From: SIG588 sp045591985
GTDB lineage: Bacteria > Bacillota > Clostridia > Oscillospirales > Acutalibacteraceae
DNA length: 35,798 nt
Assembly (NCBI GenBank): GCA_045591985.1
Contig: JAZNTV010000042.1
Span: forward strand, 1 to 35,798
Direction: 5' to 3'
The notes under the pieces are model-generated. The model saw nothing but the letters and a program-made list of their open reading frames with translations. It was not told the origin of the DNA and did no database searches. This document shows positions 14,651 through 23,263 of this stretch, piece after piece (position 1 is the first letter of the stretch; each line of letters opens with the position of its first letter). A program made the translations under genes and the position numbers.

Positions 14651-15203
14651 GGTGAAATTACCTGCCGATGTAAAACGGGCAGTGCGGAAAATACGGTGGC
14701 GCAGTATCGGCTGTTCGCTTTTGTGGTATCTCTTGTGGGCGGTCAGTTTGTGGCAGTACTATGATCGCAACACCGATGTGCATCCGCATTGGTCATTGTT
14801 CTTTTTTCTGCTTGCCGTAATCTTGCTTCCGCTGTGGATGTTTCGGTTGGACAAAGTTTTGTTTGATCGTTTGTGGACGGGGGAGATCGTGAAGATCAAA
14901 TACCGCAAAATGTCGGAAATCCCCTTTTTAAGCGAGGATATCGGGCGTGTGGAACGCCACGAAACGGCGGTGTTGACCGTTCGTTTGGCGAACGGCAAAA
15001 AGCGCCGTGTGGCGTGTCGCCGTTTGTGGTATGCCGCTGACCGCTGCTACAGCGTAGGGGATACGGTGCGTCATATCCCGCTTGTGCCGTTGCCGCAAAA
15101 TCTTACGGCAGAACCCGAAGGCGGCAAACTCTGTTTGATGTGTGCAACGTTAAGCGAAGACAGCCACGAACACTGCGCGGCCTGTAACCATACGATATTT
15201 TAA
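14643..15203 (+). CDS. Two-helix membrane protein with C-terminal zinc ribbon
   Basis: A 186-aa protein I do not recognise. A short basic N-terminus leads into two hydrophobic segments near residues 20-38 and 50-68, placing it in the membrane. A cytosolic domain of about 100 residues follows, and the extreme C-terminus has paired cysteines, CLMC and CAAC, spaced like a zinc ribbon. The ATG at 14643 has GAGGTGAT about 9 nt upstream, inside the end of the ComB-like gene, so they overlap by 8 bp. It is the last gene of the sugar operon and is closed by a terminator that starts at its stop codon. Confidence 0.75.
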   Translation: MDRVKLPADVKRAVRKIRWRSIGCSLLWYLLWAVSLWQYYDRNTDVHPHWSLFFFLLAVILLPLWMFRLDKVLFDRLWTGEIVKIKYRKMSEIPFLSEDIGRVERHETAVLTVRLANGKKRRVACRRLWYAADRCYSVGDTVRHIPLVPLPQNLTAEPEGGKLCLMCATLSEDSHEHCAACNHTIF

Positions 15204-15229
15204 AAAGCGCCCTTCGGGGCGCTTTTTTG
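15202..15229 (+). terminator. Terminator of the sugar operon
   Basis: GCGCCC-TTCG-GGGCGC closes on a stable cUUCGg tetraloop, flanked by A5 and T6 runs. The stem begins within the TAA stop codon of the zinc-ribbon gene. Confidence 0.93.
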
Positions 15230-15273
15230 CGTAAATATTACAGTTTTGTAACCTTAAAATCCCCTTGCGGCGG

Positions 15274-15302
15274 TTGACAATGTGAGCGGTGTTTGCTATT
15301 AT
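15274..15302 (+). promoter_or_regulatory. Sigma-A promoter of the yicC-rsgA housekeeping run
   Basis: Perfect TTGACA (15274-15279), 17-bp spacer, TATTAT (15297-15302), about 45 bp before the yicC start. From here to the terminator at 28074 I found no further terminator, so 13 genes may share this transcript. Confidence 0.88.
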
Positions 15303-15346
15303 ATAATATATATGCTTATATGTAATTTGTGTAAAGGATGAGCAAC

Positions 15347-16225
15347 ATGATTCGCAGTATGACAGGCTTTGGCCGTGCACAGGAACACGTGTCGGGCATG
15401 GATGTAACGGTGGAGATCCGCTCGGTCAATCACCGCTATTTCGAATGCGCCACGCGCTTGCCTCGTGCCTATGGCTTTTTGGATGAAAAGCTGAAGAGCT
15501 TTTTGCAAACTAAGGTGACCCGCGGCAAGGTGGATGTATCGGTGTATATCGACCTTACCGATGTACCGGGAACGGAAGTGGTGGTCAACAAGGCGTTGGC
15601 CGAGGCCTATTTGAAAGCGGGCGCCGAGTTAGAAAAGGCGTTCGGTTTGAAGAACGACCTGACTGTACGTTCCGTGGCGCAATATCCCGATGTGTTAACG
15701 GTGCGTCGTGCTGCCGAAGACGAAGAAGCCGTGTGGGCGGCGGTGCGCACGGTGGCGGAAGAGGCCTTGGTTCGCTTTGTGGAAATGCGCGAGCGGGAAG
15801 GCGCCAAAATGCGCGAGGATATTCTTGCCCGTCGCGAAACGTTGCTTTCGGCGGTGACATTTGTGGAAGAACGGTCACCTGCGTTGGTGCGGGAATACAT
15901 GGATAAACTGGAAGGCCGTATGCGCGATCTGCTTGACGGCACAGCAGTGGACGAATCCCGTCTGCTGACCGAAGCGGGTCTGATCGCCGATAAACTGGCA
16001 GTAGCGGAAGAGACGGTGCGATTGCGCAGTCATCTGGAACAGCTGGAACAGTTGGTGAACAGCAACGAGCCTGTCGGTCGTAAGCTGGATTTCCTGGTGC
16101 AGGAGATCAACCGTGAAGTGAACACGACCGGCTCGAAGATCCAGGATCTGCAAGTTACTCGCGTGGTGGTCGATATGAAATCCGAGATCGAAAAGATCCG
16201 TGAACAGATTCAGAACATCGAATAA
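15347..16225 (+). CDS. yicC: YicC/YloC family endoribonuclease
   Basis: A 292-aa protein of the YicC/YloC family, reported as endoribonucleases in E. coli and B. subtilis. The start IRSMTGFGRA, the segment EIRSVNHRYFE, and the C-terminal signature EPVGRKLDFLVQEINREVNT are all conserved. I chose ATG 15347 since AAAGG lies about 9 nt upstream; the in-frame ATG 15338 sits right on that AAAGG. It leads the operon, with remA, gmk and rpoZ next, exactly as in B. subtilis (yloC-remA-gmk-rpoZ). Confidence 0.94.
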   Translation: MIRSMTGFGRAQEHVSGMDVTVEIRSVNHRYFECATRLPRAYGFLDEKLKSFLQTKVTRGKVDVSVYIDLTDVPGTEVVVNKALAEAYLKAGAELEKAFGLKNDLTVRSVAQYPDVLTVRRAAEDEEAVWAAVRTVAEEALVRFVEMREREGAKMREDILARRETLLSAVTFVEERSPALVREYMDKLEGRMRDLLDGTAVDESRLLTEAGLIADKLAVAEETVRLRSHLEQLEQLVNSNEPVGRKLDFLVQEINREVNTTGSKIQDLQVTRVVVDMKSEIEKIREQIQNIE

Positions 16226-16235
16226 GGGGTGCGAT

Positions 16236-16490
16236 ATGAAACTGATCAACATCGGATTCGGAAATATGGTGTCTGCCGAGCGGCTGGTGGCGATTGTGAG
16301 TCCCGACTCCGCGCCGATCAAACGCCTTGTGCAGGATGCCAAAGACCGTGGCTCGTTGATCGACGCCACACACGGCCGACGCACCCGCGCGGTATTGCTC
16401 ACCGACAGTGAACACGTGATCCTTTCGGCAGTACAACCCGAAACGGTGGCCAATCGATTTACAGAGGAGGTAGACGAAGATGGGGAATGA
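16236..16490 (+). CDS. remA: RemA family DNA-binding regulator
   Basis: An 84-aa protein of the DUF370/RemA family. In B. subtilis RemA is a DNA-binding activator of biofilm matrix and osmoprotection genes. The conserved pattern is present: INIGFGNMVSAERLVAIVSP, APIKRLVQDAKDRG and DATHGRRTRAV. The acidic tail EEVDEDGE overlaps the gmk start by 11 bp. The gene is conserved between yicC and gmk even in Firmicutes lacking the known matrix genes, so its targets here are unknown. Confidence 0.93.
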   Translation: MKLINIGFGNMVSAERLVAIVSPDSAPIKRLVQDAKDRGSLIDATHGRRTRAVLLTDSEHVILSAVQPETVANRFTEEVDEDGE

Positions 16491-17100
16491 ACAAACACGC
16501 GGTCTGTTGATCGTACTGTCCGGCCCGTCCGGATCGGGGAAGGGCACGATCGTTAAATCCCTGCTCAGCAAACGCAGTGACACGGTGTTGTCGGTATCGG
16601 CTACCACGCGCGCTCCGCGTGAAGGGGAGATCGACGGGGTACACTACCATTTTATCGACCGCGAAACATTTCTTCGCATGATCGAAGAAAACGCTTTCCT
16701 GGAATATGCCGAATACAACGGTAATTTTTACGGTACGCCCAAGGCGCCTGTGGAAGCGGAATTGCTTGCCGGGCATAACGTGCTGTTGGAGATTGAGGTG
16801 CAAGGCGCCGAAAAGATAATGGACAGTGGTGCCGATTTGGTTTCGATATTCATTACCATTCCGTCGAAGGCCGAATTGGAACGCCGTCTGCGTGGGCGCG
16901 ACACCGAAACCGAAGAGACCATTCGTTCGCGTTTGGCAATTGCCGAGCGGGAATTGAAACGGGCGTTTCGTTACGACTACGTAGTGTTGAACGATGAAGT
17001 CGATGCTGCGGTAGCGCGAATCGAAACGATCATGCAAGCCGAAAACATGCGGTATCCCCGCATGAGTAACACAATTATGGAGGTATTAGAATCATGTTGA
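16480..17100 (+). CDS. gmk: Guanylate kinase
   Basis: Phosphorylates GMP to GDP with ATP in the cytosol, an essential step in guanine nucleotide supply. The P-loop GPSGSGKGT is at residues 15-23. It is followed by the GMP-binding segment SATTRAPREGEIDGVHYHF and the lid segment RLRGRDTETEETIRSRL. At 206 aa it has normal length. The AGAGGAGG ribosome site lies inside remA, and the gene overlaps rpoZ by 7 bp. The gmk-rpoZ pairing is ancient. Confidence 0.97.
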   Translation: MGNEQTRGLLIVLSGPSGSGKGTIVKSLLSKRSDTVLSVSATTRAPREGEIDGVHYHFIDRETFLRMIEENAFLEYAEYNGNFYGTPKAPVEAELLAGHNVLLEIEVQGAEKIMDSGADLVSIFITIPSKAELERRLRGRDTETEETIRSRLAIAERELKRAFRYDYVVLNDEVDAAVARIETIMQAENMRYPRMSNTIMEVLESC

Positions 17101-17336
17101 GACCGACCGATATTGAAAATCTGAAGGGCGAAAAGAGCCGCTATGCCGTTGTGATCGGCGTGGCTAAGCGTGCACGCGATATTGCCGATCGTGCAGAGCA
17201 AGACGGGGTTATCCTGTTGGAAAAACCGGTCAGCATGGCGATTGCCGATCTGACTACGGGAGACTACAAAATCTTGATGTCTGAACCCGAAGAGGAAACG
17301 GTTGCCGAAGTTGAGGTCGCCGAAGACGAAGCGTAA
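17094..17336 (+). CDS. rpoZ: RNA polymerase omega subunit
   Basis: An 80-aa omega subunit, which helps assemble and stabilise the beta-prime subunit of RNA polymerase. The core pattern is present: RPTDIENLKGEKSRYAVV, VAKRARDI and KPVSMAIADLTTGDYKI. The acidic C-terminal tail is common in Clostridia. It overlaps gmk by 7 bp and is followed directly by priA. In B. subtilis coaBC sits between rpoZ and priA; it is missing here. Confidence 0.95.
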   Translation: MLRPTDIENLKGEKSRYAVVIGVAKRARDIADRAEQDGVILLEKPVSMAIADLTTGDYKILMSEPEEETVAEVEVAEDEA

Positions 17337-17362
17337 TTTTGATGGAAACGGGAGGGATGACG

Positions 17363-19822
17363 GTGTATCTGCCGCATGTAGTTAAGGTGGCTGTGGAACA
17401 GGCATCCTTCCATTTCGATAAGTTATACAGTTACACCGTTCCCGAATCGTGTTGGCCCGTTTACCGCGGGTGCCGTGTGGTGGTGCCGTTCGGCGGCGGA
17501 AACCGCAAGCGGCAAGCCGTGGTGATGGAAGTGGACACCGCCGCGGAAGTGGACCGCTTGAAACCGCTGTGCGCGGTGATCGACGACACGCCGCTGTTGG
17601 ATGACGAATTGTTGGGATTGGCTTCTTGGATGAAGCAACGCACTTTTTGCAGTGTGTTCGACGCGGTACACACCATGATCCCCACCGGTTTTTCCATGAA
17701 ACTGACACCTGTCTATCGTACGGCGGTGGGCGATGAGGTGTTGGAAGATCCTTCTCTTTCGGTGGAGGAAAAACGGTTGCTGTCGACGCTTGCTTCGTAT
17801 GAAGATGGGTTGGAACGCGGGCGGTTACTGTCGCTGATGGGGTTGGAAAGCGATTCTCCCTTGCCGCAACAATTGGTGGATCGCGGATATCTGTTGCGTA
17901 CCGATGTAGCGGCACAAAACGGCAGTGATGCGACTGTGCGTATGGCACGCCTGACCTTCCCGCCCGAAACGGCAGAGGACGTGTTAAAACAGACTGCCTG
18001 TACCCCGAAACAGACAGCCGTTGTGCGGCTGCTGTGTGAAGCGGGGGAGGCCTCGGTCAAGGAAGTGTGCTATTTCGCCGGCGTTACCACAGCGGTGTTA
18101 CAAACGCTTGTCAAGAAAGAACTGGTTGCGATATATGACCGCGAACAACTTCGTTCACCCCATACTGCCGATGAGCGTCCGCCCATTCGTTCTGCTGTGT
18201 TAAACGATGAACAGCAAGCAATATACGATGGCTTATTATCGCAGTATCGTCGCGGAGAAGGCGGTGCGGCGCTGTTGTTCGGTGTTACGGGCAGCGGTAA
18301 AACACAGGTATATATGAATCTTATCGACCGCGTGTTGGAAGACGGCAAACAGGTGCTTGTATTGGTGCCCGAAATCTCGCTCACACCGCAGGTGCTGGAT
18401 CTGTTTTTACGGCGATACGGCACACGGGTGGCTGTGTTGCACAGCGGACTTTCCATCGGCGAGCGAATGGATGAATATAAGCGCATCAAGCGTGCACAGG
18501 CCGATATTGTGATCGGCACGCGTTCGGCCGTGTTTGCGCCGCTTTCGCGTATCGGGTTGATCGTAATGGACGAGGAACAGGAGCATACCTACAAGTCCGA
18601 ATCCAATCCGCGATACCACGCACGCGATGTGGCGCGGTATCGCACGGCCTATCATAAAGGCTTGTTGTTGTTGTGTTCTGCTACACCGTCGATCGAAAGT
18701 TATCACGCGGCCAAGAGCGGGCGCTATACCTTGTATGCGCTGAAAAACCGCTACGGGAACACCGCCCTTCCCGCCGTCGAGGTGGCTGATCTGCGCGGTG
18801 AATCGCTTGCAGGCGCTGTGGGAGAACAGTTGCGCGAGGGAATTGCCCGTTGTCTGGAGGATAAACGGCAAGCCATATTGCTTCTTAACCGACGCGGATA
18901 CAACACTCATGTCACTTGCCCTTCCTGCGGCTATGTAGTAACCTGTCCGTTTTGCAGTGTATCTATGACCTATCACCGTGCGAACGGGCGATTGATCTGT
19001 CATTATTGCGGGCATACACAAGCGGCGCTGCAACAGTGCCCTACCTGCGGGACGGATAAGATGCGCTATGCGGGCCTTGGTACCCAGCGCCTGGAAGACG
19101 AGATCCGCGAAATGTTTCCCGAAGCCTCGGTGTTGCGTATGGACGCCGATACGACCATGTCGCGTTTCGCCTATGAGCAACGGTTCGGTGAATTTGCCGA
19201 CGGGACTTACGACATTATGATCGGCACCCAAATGGTGGCGAAAGGGTTAGACTTTCCCCGCGTTGGTTTGGTCGGCATAGTATCGGCCGACCAGGCATTA
19301 TACGGCGGAGATTATCGTAGTTTTGAAACCGCTTTTTCACTGCTTACACAGGTCATCGGCCGTGCGGGGCGGCGGGAAGAGACAGGGCGGGCGATCATTC
19401 AAACGTACACCCCGGCGTGTTATGTGGTGGAACTCGCCGCCAAACAGGATTACGAAGGCTTTTATGCAACTGAGATCGAAGCGCGCCGTATGATGCGGTA
19501 TCCGCCGTATGCCGATTTGTGTGTGTTTACGGTGTCGGGCGTACAGGAGAAGGCCGTTGAAGCGGCAATGAACGCCTTTTTGCATATGTTACACGCGGCG
19601 GTTACCGGCCCGTATGCAGGCATTCCCGTGATCGTGCTCGACCCGACACCCGCCCTGGTGGCCAAAGCGTCGGGACGCTATCGTTATAAATTGGTGATGA
19701 AAGCCAACAATACCAAAGCGTTGCGTGAAATGATCGGTGAATTGCTCACTGCGTTTTCGCGCCGCAAAGAACACAAGAACATGCTGTTGACGGTGGATAT
19801 CGATCCCGTTAGCATTGTATAA
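17363..19822 (+). CDS. priA: Primosomal protein N', replication restart helicase
   Basis: PriA recognises stalled forks and reloads the replicative helicase. The 820-aa protein has an N-terminal DNA-binding domain (VEQASFHFDKLYSYTVPE), Walker A GVTGSGKT near residue 307, and the Walker B motif MDEEQEHTYKSE, with Gln where many have His. Eight zinc-binding cysteines follow in four CxxC pairs (CPSC, CPFC, CHYC, CPTC). Helicase motifs IGTQMVAKGLDFP and QVIGRAGR are also present. I place the start at GTG 17363, 6 nt after GGGAGGG. The ATG at 17357 touches that site, and the ATG at 17342 has no ribosome site, so the start is uncertain by up to seven residues. Confidence 0.95.
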   Translation: MYLPHVVKVAVEQASFHFDKLYSYTVPESCWPVYRGCRVVVPFGGGNRKRQAVVMEVDTAAEVDRLKPLCAVIDDTPLLDDELLGLASWMKQRTFCSVFDAVHTMIPTGFSMKLTPVYRTAVGDEVLEDPSLSVEEKRLLSTLASYEDGLERGRLLSLMGLESDSPLPQQLVDRGYLLRTDVAAQNGSDATVRMARLTFPPETAEDVLKQTACTPKQTAVVRLLCEAGEASVKEVCYFAGVTTAVLQTLVKKELVAIYDREQLRSPHTADERPPIRSAVLNDEQQAIYDGLLSQYRRGEGGAALLFGVTGSGKTQVYMNLIDRVLEDGKQVLVLVPEISLTPQVLDLFLRRYGTRVAVLHSGLSIGERMDEYKRIKRAQADIVIGTRSAVFAPLSRIGLIVMDEEQEHTYKSESNPRYHARDVARYRTAYHKGLLLLCSATPSIESYHAAKSGRYTLYALKNRYGNTALPAVEVADLRGESLAGAVGEQLREGIARCLEDKRQAILLLNRRGYNTHVTCPSCGYVVTCPFCSVSMTYHRANGRLICHYCGHTQAALQQCPTCGTDKMRYAGLGTQRLEDEIREMFPEASVLRMDADTTMSRFAYEQRFGEFADGTYDIMIGTQMVAKGLDFPRVGLVGIVSADQALYGGDYRSFETAFSLLTQVIGRAGRREETGRAIIQTYTPACYVVELAAKQDYEGFYATEIEARRMMRYPPYADLCVFTVSGVQEKAVEAAMNAFLHMLHAAVTGPYAGIPVIVLDPTPALVAKASGRYRYKLVMKANNTKALREMIGELLTAFSRRKEHKNMLLTVDIDPVSIV

Positions 19823-19843
19823 ATTTGTCAAGGAGGATTTGCT

Positions 19844-20299
19844 GTGGCATTGCGCAATATAGTAAAAGAGGGCGATCCGACTCTCAGCAAAATTTCCCGT
19901 CCCGTGACGGAATTCGACGAACGGTTGTGGCAGTTGCTGGATGATATGGCCGAAACCTTGGAAAAAGCCGATGGTGTAGGCCTTGCGGCACCGCAAGTCG
20001 GTGTGTTGCGCCGCGTGTTCATTATGAACTTCGGTGAAGGGGTGATCGAAGCGGTCAACCCCGAGATCGTAGACCGTAAGGGTACACAGGAAGAGCAGGA
20101 AGGATGCCTTTCTTGCCCGGGAGAATACGGTATTACCCGCCGCCCGAAAAAGGTAAAACTGAAAGCACAGGACCGTAACGGCAAGTGGTTCTATATGAAC
20201 GGCGAAGACCTGGTGGCGCGTTGCATTTGCCACGAGACCGATCATCTCGATGGTATGTTATTCAAAGAACATGTGATAAGGATGTTGGAGATTTCATGA
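19844..20299 (+). CDS. def: Peptide deformylase
   Basis: Metal-dependent hydrolase that removes the formyl group from the N-terminal Met of new proteins. The 151-aa protein carries the three family motifs: GVGLAAPQVG, EGCLSCPG (metal-ligand Cys) and CHETDHLDG (HExxH-type metal site). Length is normal for a type 1 enzyme. The start is GTG 19844, 7 nt after AGGAGG. It overlaps fmt by 4 bp (ATGA), so formylation and deformylation enzymes are translationally coupled, as in many bacteria. Confidence 0.96.
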   Translation: MALRNIVKEGDPTLSKISRPVTEFDERLWQLLDDMAETLEKADGVGLAAPQVGVLRRVFIMNFGEGVIEAVNPEIVDRKGTQEEQEGCLSCPGEYGITRRPKKVKLKAQDRNGKWFYMNGEDLVARCICHETDHLDGMLFKEHVIRMLEIS

Positions 20300-21219
20300 A
20301 GGTCGTATTTATGGGTACGCCCGATTTCGCGGTGCCGTGCTTAGAACGCTTGTTGCAAGAGGGCCACGACGTGTCGTTGGTGGTTACTCGTGCAGATCAG
20401 CCGAAAGGGCGCGGGCATAAGATGACACCTCCGCCTGTAAAGGAATGTGCCTTGTCGCATAACCTGCCCGTCTTACAACCCACGACGCTGAAGGACGAAG
20501 CGGTATATGAACAATTAAAGGCGGAAAACGCCGATGTGTTTGTGGTGGTAGCGTATGGTCGTCTGCTTCCGCAACGTGTGCTTGATCTGCCGCGACACGG
20601 CTGTATCAACATCCACGCGTCTTTACTTCCGAAATATCGCGGTGCCGCGCCGATTCAATGGGCGGTTCTGGAAGGCGAGAGTGAATCCGGTGTAACTTCC
20701 ATGCAGATGGATGCGGGATTGGATACGGGGGATATGTTGCTTACTGCCCGTGTGCCGATCACGGAAGAGATGACAGGCGGTGAGTTGCACGATGCGTTGA
20801 TGGCGCTTGGTGCCGATGTGCTGGCAGATACCTTGACAGCGCTTGAAGCCGGAACGTTGCAACCGCAAAAGCAAGGGGAGACCACGACCGCTTATGCCGC
20901 GATGTTGGATAAATCCTTGTGTCCGTTGGATTTTAAAAAATCCGCCGCTGTGTTGCACAACCAAATTCGCGGTTTGAACCCGTGGCCGTCGGCCAGCTGT
21001 CGTTGTGAAGGAAAACTGCTGAAGGTACACAAAAGTGCGGTCGGCGGAGCGGTAAATGCCCCGTGCGGCACAATTGTAAAGTTGGATCCCTTGACGGTTG
21101 CTTGCGGTCAAAACAGTTCGCTGATTCTTTTGGAAATCCAGGCGGAAGGATCGAAACGCATGGCAACGGCGGATTTTTTGCGCGGCCATGCATTACCTCT
21201 CGGAACCATCTTAGAATAA
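20296..21219 (+). CDS. fmt: Methionyl-tRNA formyltransferase
   Basis: Formylates initiator Met-tRNA using 10-formyl-tetrahydrofolate. The 307-aa protein has the N-terminal FMGTPDFAVPCLERLL, VVTRADQPKGRG, the catalytic segment NIHASLLPKYRGAAPIQWA, and MDAGLDTGDML. A C-terminal tRNA-binding domain follows. I chose ATG 20296, which overlaps the def stop and begins the conserved N-terminus. Its TAA is followed by AAGGAG, the ribosome site of the next gene. Confidence 0.96.
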   Translation: MKVVFMGTPDFAVPCLERLLQEGHDVSLVVTRADQPKGRGHKMTPPPVKECALSHNLPVLQPTTLKDEAVYEQLKAENADVFVVVAYGRLLPQRVLDLPRHGCINIHASLLPKYRGAAPIQWAVLEGESESGVTSMQMDAGLDTGDMLLTARVPITEEMTGGELHDALMALGADVLADTLTALEAGTLQPQKQGETTTAYAAMLDKSLCPLDFKKSAAVLHNQIRGLNPWPSASCRCEGKLLKVHKSAVGGAVNAPCGTIVKLDPLTVACGQNSSLILLEIQAEGSKRMATADFLRGHALPLGTILE

Positions 21220-21234
21220 CAAGGAGCGATTACT

Positions 21235-21924
21235 ACGTATTTCGATGTATATTATCTGATTTTGGTCGTACCTGCTTTGATTTTGGCATTGTGGGCCCAA
21301 GTGAAGGTGAAATCCACCTTTTCGAAATACAGCAAGATCCCCGCGCGTATGACGGGGGCGGATGCCAGCCGCACCATTCAGCGGCGTAACGGTATTTCTG
21401 TGCCCGTAGAGGCGATACGCGGCAACTTGACCGATCATTTTGATCCGAAGGACAACGTTATTCGTTTGTCCGAGCCGGTGTGTAATGCGGCGACGATCGC
21501 GGCGGTTGGTGTGGCTGCGCACGAAACAGGGCACGCGTTGCAACACGCCGAAGGGTATGCCCCGATGAAGTTGCGCCATTCCATTGTGCGTATCACGCAG
21601 ATCGCATCAAGTGCATCGTTTTGGCTGTTTGCCATCGGTCTTTTGATTGGTGCGTATGCCGAAAACTACACCGTGGCCTATCTCGGTGTGTTTGGTTTCT
21701 TTATTCTGTTTTTCTTCCAGTTGATCACTCTTCCCGTGGAATTTAATGCCAGTCGCCGCGCCGTGAAAGCGTTGGAGGCGGAAGGGATCCTTTCGGACGA
21801 GGAGTTGCGCGGAGCACGTAAAGTGCTTTCGGCCGCCGCTTTGACGTATGTAGCAGCTATGTTGGTGGCACTCGGCCAATTCTTGCGTTTGCTCATCATT
21901 CTCAGCAACCGGAGACGTGACTGA
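21235..21924 (+). CDS. Membrane zinc metallopeptidase, YugP family, apparent ACG start
   Basis: A 229-aa integral membrane zinc peptidase of the YugP family, substrates unknown. The active-site helix is AAHETGHALQH (His96 and His100 with Glu97). Membrane segments lie near residues 5-20, 120-140, 142-165 and 205-222. The conserved N-terminus of this family begins Met-Tyr-Phe-Asp-x-Tyr-Tyr. Here the frame reads ACG-Tyr-Phe-Asp-Val-Tyr-Tyr, so an ACG codon stands where ATG belongs, 8 nt after a perfect AAGGAG. The first standard in-frame codon is TTG 21262, without a ribosome site and cutting nine conserved residues. The gene is inserted between fmt and rsmB, which adjoin in B. subtilis, and overlaps the region just before rsmB. 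Confidence 0.85.
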   Translation, partial: TYFDVYYLILVVPALILALWAQVKVKSTFSKYSKIPARMTGADASRTIQRRNGISVPVEAIRGNLTDHFDPKDNVIRLSEPVCNAATIAAVGVAAHETGHALQHAEGYAPMKLRHSIVRITQIASSASFWLFAIGLLIGAYAENYTVAYLGVFGFFILFFFQLITLPVEFNASRRAVKALEAEGILSDEELRGARKVLSAAALTYVAAMLVALGQFLRLLIILSNRRRD

Positions 21925-21925
21925 C

Positions 21926-23254
21926 ATGACTGCACGTGAGTGGGCGGTACGCCTGTTGATCGATGTCCGACGGGAGGAAAGTTATTCCAATATCCTGTTG
22001 GAAAATATGCTGAGTAAGACCGAACTTACGGTGGCGGATAAGGCGCTTGTTACCCGTTTGGTATACGGAGTGATCGAACGGCAGATCACGCTGGACTGGT
22101 GTCTTGCCGCTTGCGCGGATAAGCCGCTTAAGAAATTGCATCCGTTTGTGTTCGATACTCTGCGCGTGGCGGCGTATCAATTGCTGTATATGGAGCGTAT
22201 TCCTGCGTCGGCCGCGGTGAACGAGGCGGTCAAAGCGGTAAAAAAGAAACAGCCGTATGCGGCGGGTATGGTCAATGCCGTGTTGCGGAACCTCTCTCGT
22301 CGAAAGGCCGATATATTCGATGAATTGCCGACGGGTGACGGTGGACTTTCGGTGAAATATTCCTGCCCCGAAGCGCTTATCCGCTTCTGGCGGGAAGCGT
22401 ATGGCGAGGAGCGATTGCCTTCTTTACTTGAAGGGATAAACGATGCACCGCCCGCCTATGTGCGTGTGAACACGTTGTTGACGGATACGACTTCTTTTTC
22501 CGAAATTCTGCAAAAGGGCGGGGTCGCTCATCGTGTGTTGGCGGTGCCGCCCGCCTGCGTCGAGGTGCTGGATACGGCGGCGTTGCAGGCATTGGGAGAA
22601 GATGTCAAACGGCTGTATTATCACCAAGATACGGCCTCGCAATACTGTGCAATGGCTCTCGGTGCCAAAGCGGGGGAATGTGTGGCCGATGTATGCGCCG
22701 CCCCCGGCGGTAAAACCTTCACGGTAGCCCAGTATATGGAAAATTGCGGCAAGATTTTGGCGAGTGATCTGTATGCGAAAAAATGTGACGAAATGGCGCG
22801 CCGCGCCGAAAAACTCGGCGTATCCATTGTGCAAATGGTGTGTCGCGACGCATCACAGCCGACTCCCGCGATTTTGCATGAGTGTTTCGACCGCGTGATC
22901 TGCGATGTGCCGTGTTCGGGGTACGGTGTGATTCGCCGCAAACCCGAGATCCGATATAAAGACCCGTCCGTTTGTGCCGATCTACCGCCGTTGCAGTTGA
23001 AAATACTGAGCGAAGCGGCCAAACTTGTGAAAGACGGCGGTGTGTTACAATATTCCACTTGTACATTAAACCCCGCGGAAAATCGCGCGGTGGCGGAAGC
23101 GTTTTTACGGGAATATCCCGATTTTACACCACGCGCCCTTGTCGGTTTGCCCGAAAGTGTGTTGGAAGAACCGACGTGGTGTCGTACACTGTTTCCCGCG
23201 TATCACGGGACCGACGGCTTCTTCATTGCCGCATTTGAAAAACATAAGAGGTGA
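21926..23254 (+). CDS. rsmB: 16S rRNA (cytosine-967-C5)-methyltransferase
   Basis: SAM-dependent m5C methyltransferase for C967 of 16S rRNA. The 442-aa protein has an N-terminal NusB-like RNA-binding domain (residues 1-130, AREWAVRLLIDVRREESYSN). The C-terminal Rossmann domain has the SAM motif DVCAAPGGKTF. Catalytic cysteines are in CDVPCSGYGVIRRKPEIR and YSTCTLNPAENRAV. I prefer ATG 21926; GTG 21917 is only 2-3 nt from the GGAGA site. fmt-rsmB-rlmN is the B. subtilis order. Confidence 0.94.
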   Translation: MTAREWAVRLLIDVRREESYSNILLENMLSKTELTVADKALVTRLVYGVIERQITLDWCLAACADKPLKKLHPFVFDTLRVAAYQLLYMERIPASAAVNEAVKAVKKKQPYAAGMVNAVLRNLSRRKADIFDELPTGDGGLSVKYSCPEALIRFWREAYGEERLPSLLEGINDAPPAYVRVNTLLTDTTSFSEILQKGGVAHRVLAVPPACVEVLDTAALQALGEDVKRLYYHQDTASQYCAMALGAKAGECVADVCAAPGGKTFTVAQYMENCGKILASDLYAKKCDEMARRAEKLGVSIVQMVCRDASQPTPAILHECFDRVICDVPCSGYGVIRRKPEIRYKDPSVCADLPPLQLKILSEAAKLVKDGGVLQYSTCTLNPAENRAVAEAFLREYPDFTPRALVGLPESVLEEPTWCRTLFPAYHGTDGFFIAAFEKHKR

Positions 23255-23263
23255 ACGTAAGCA

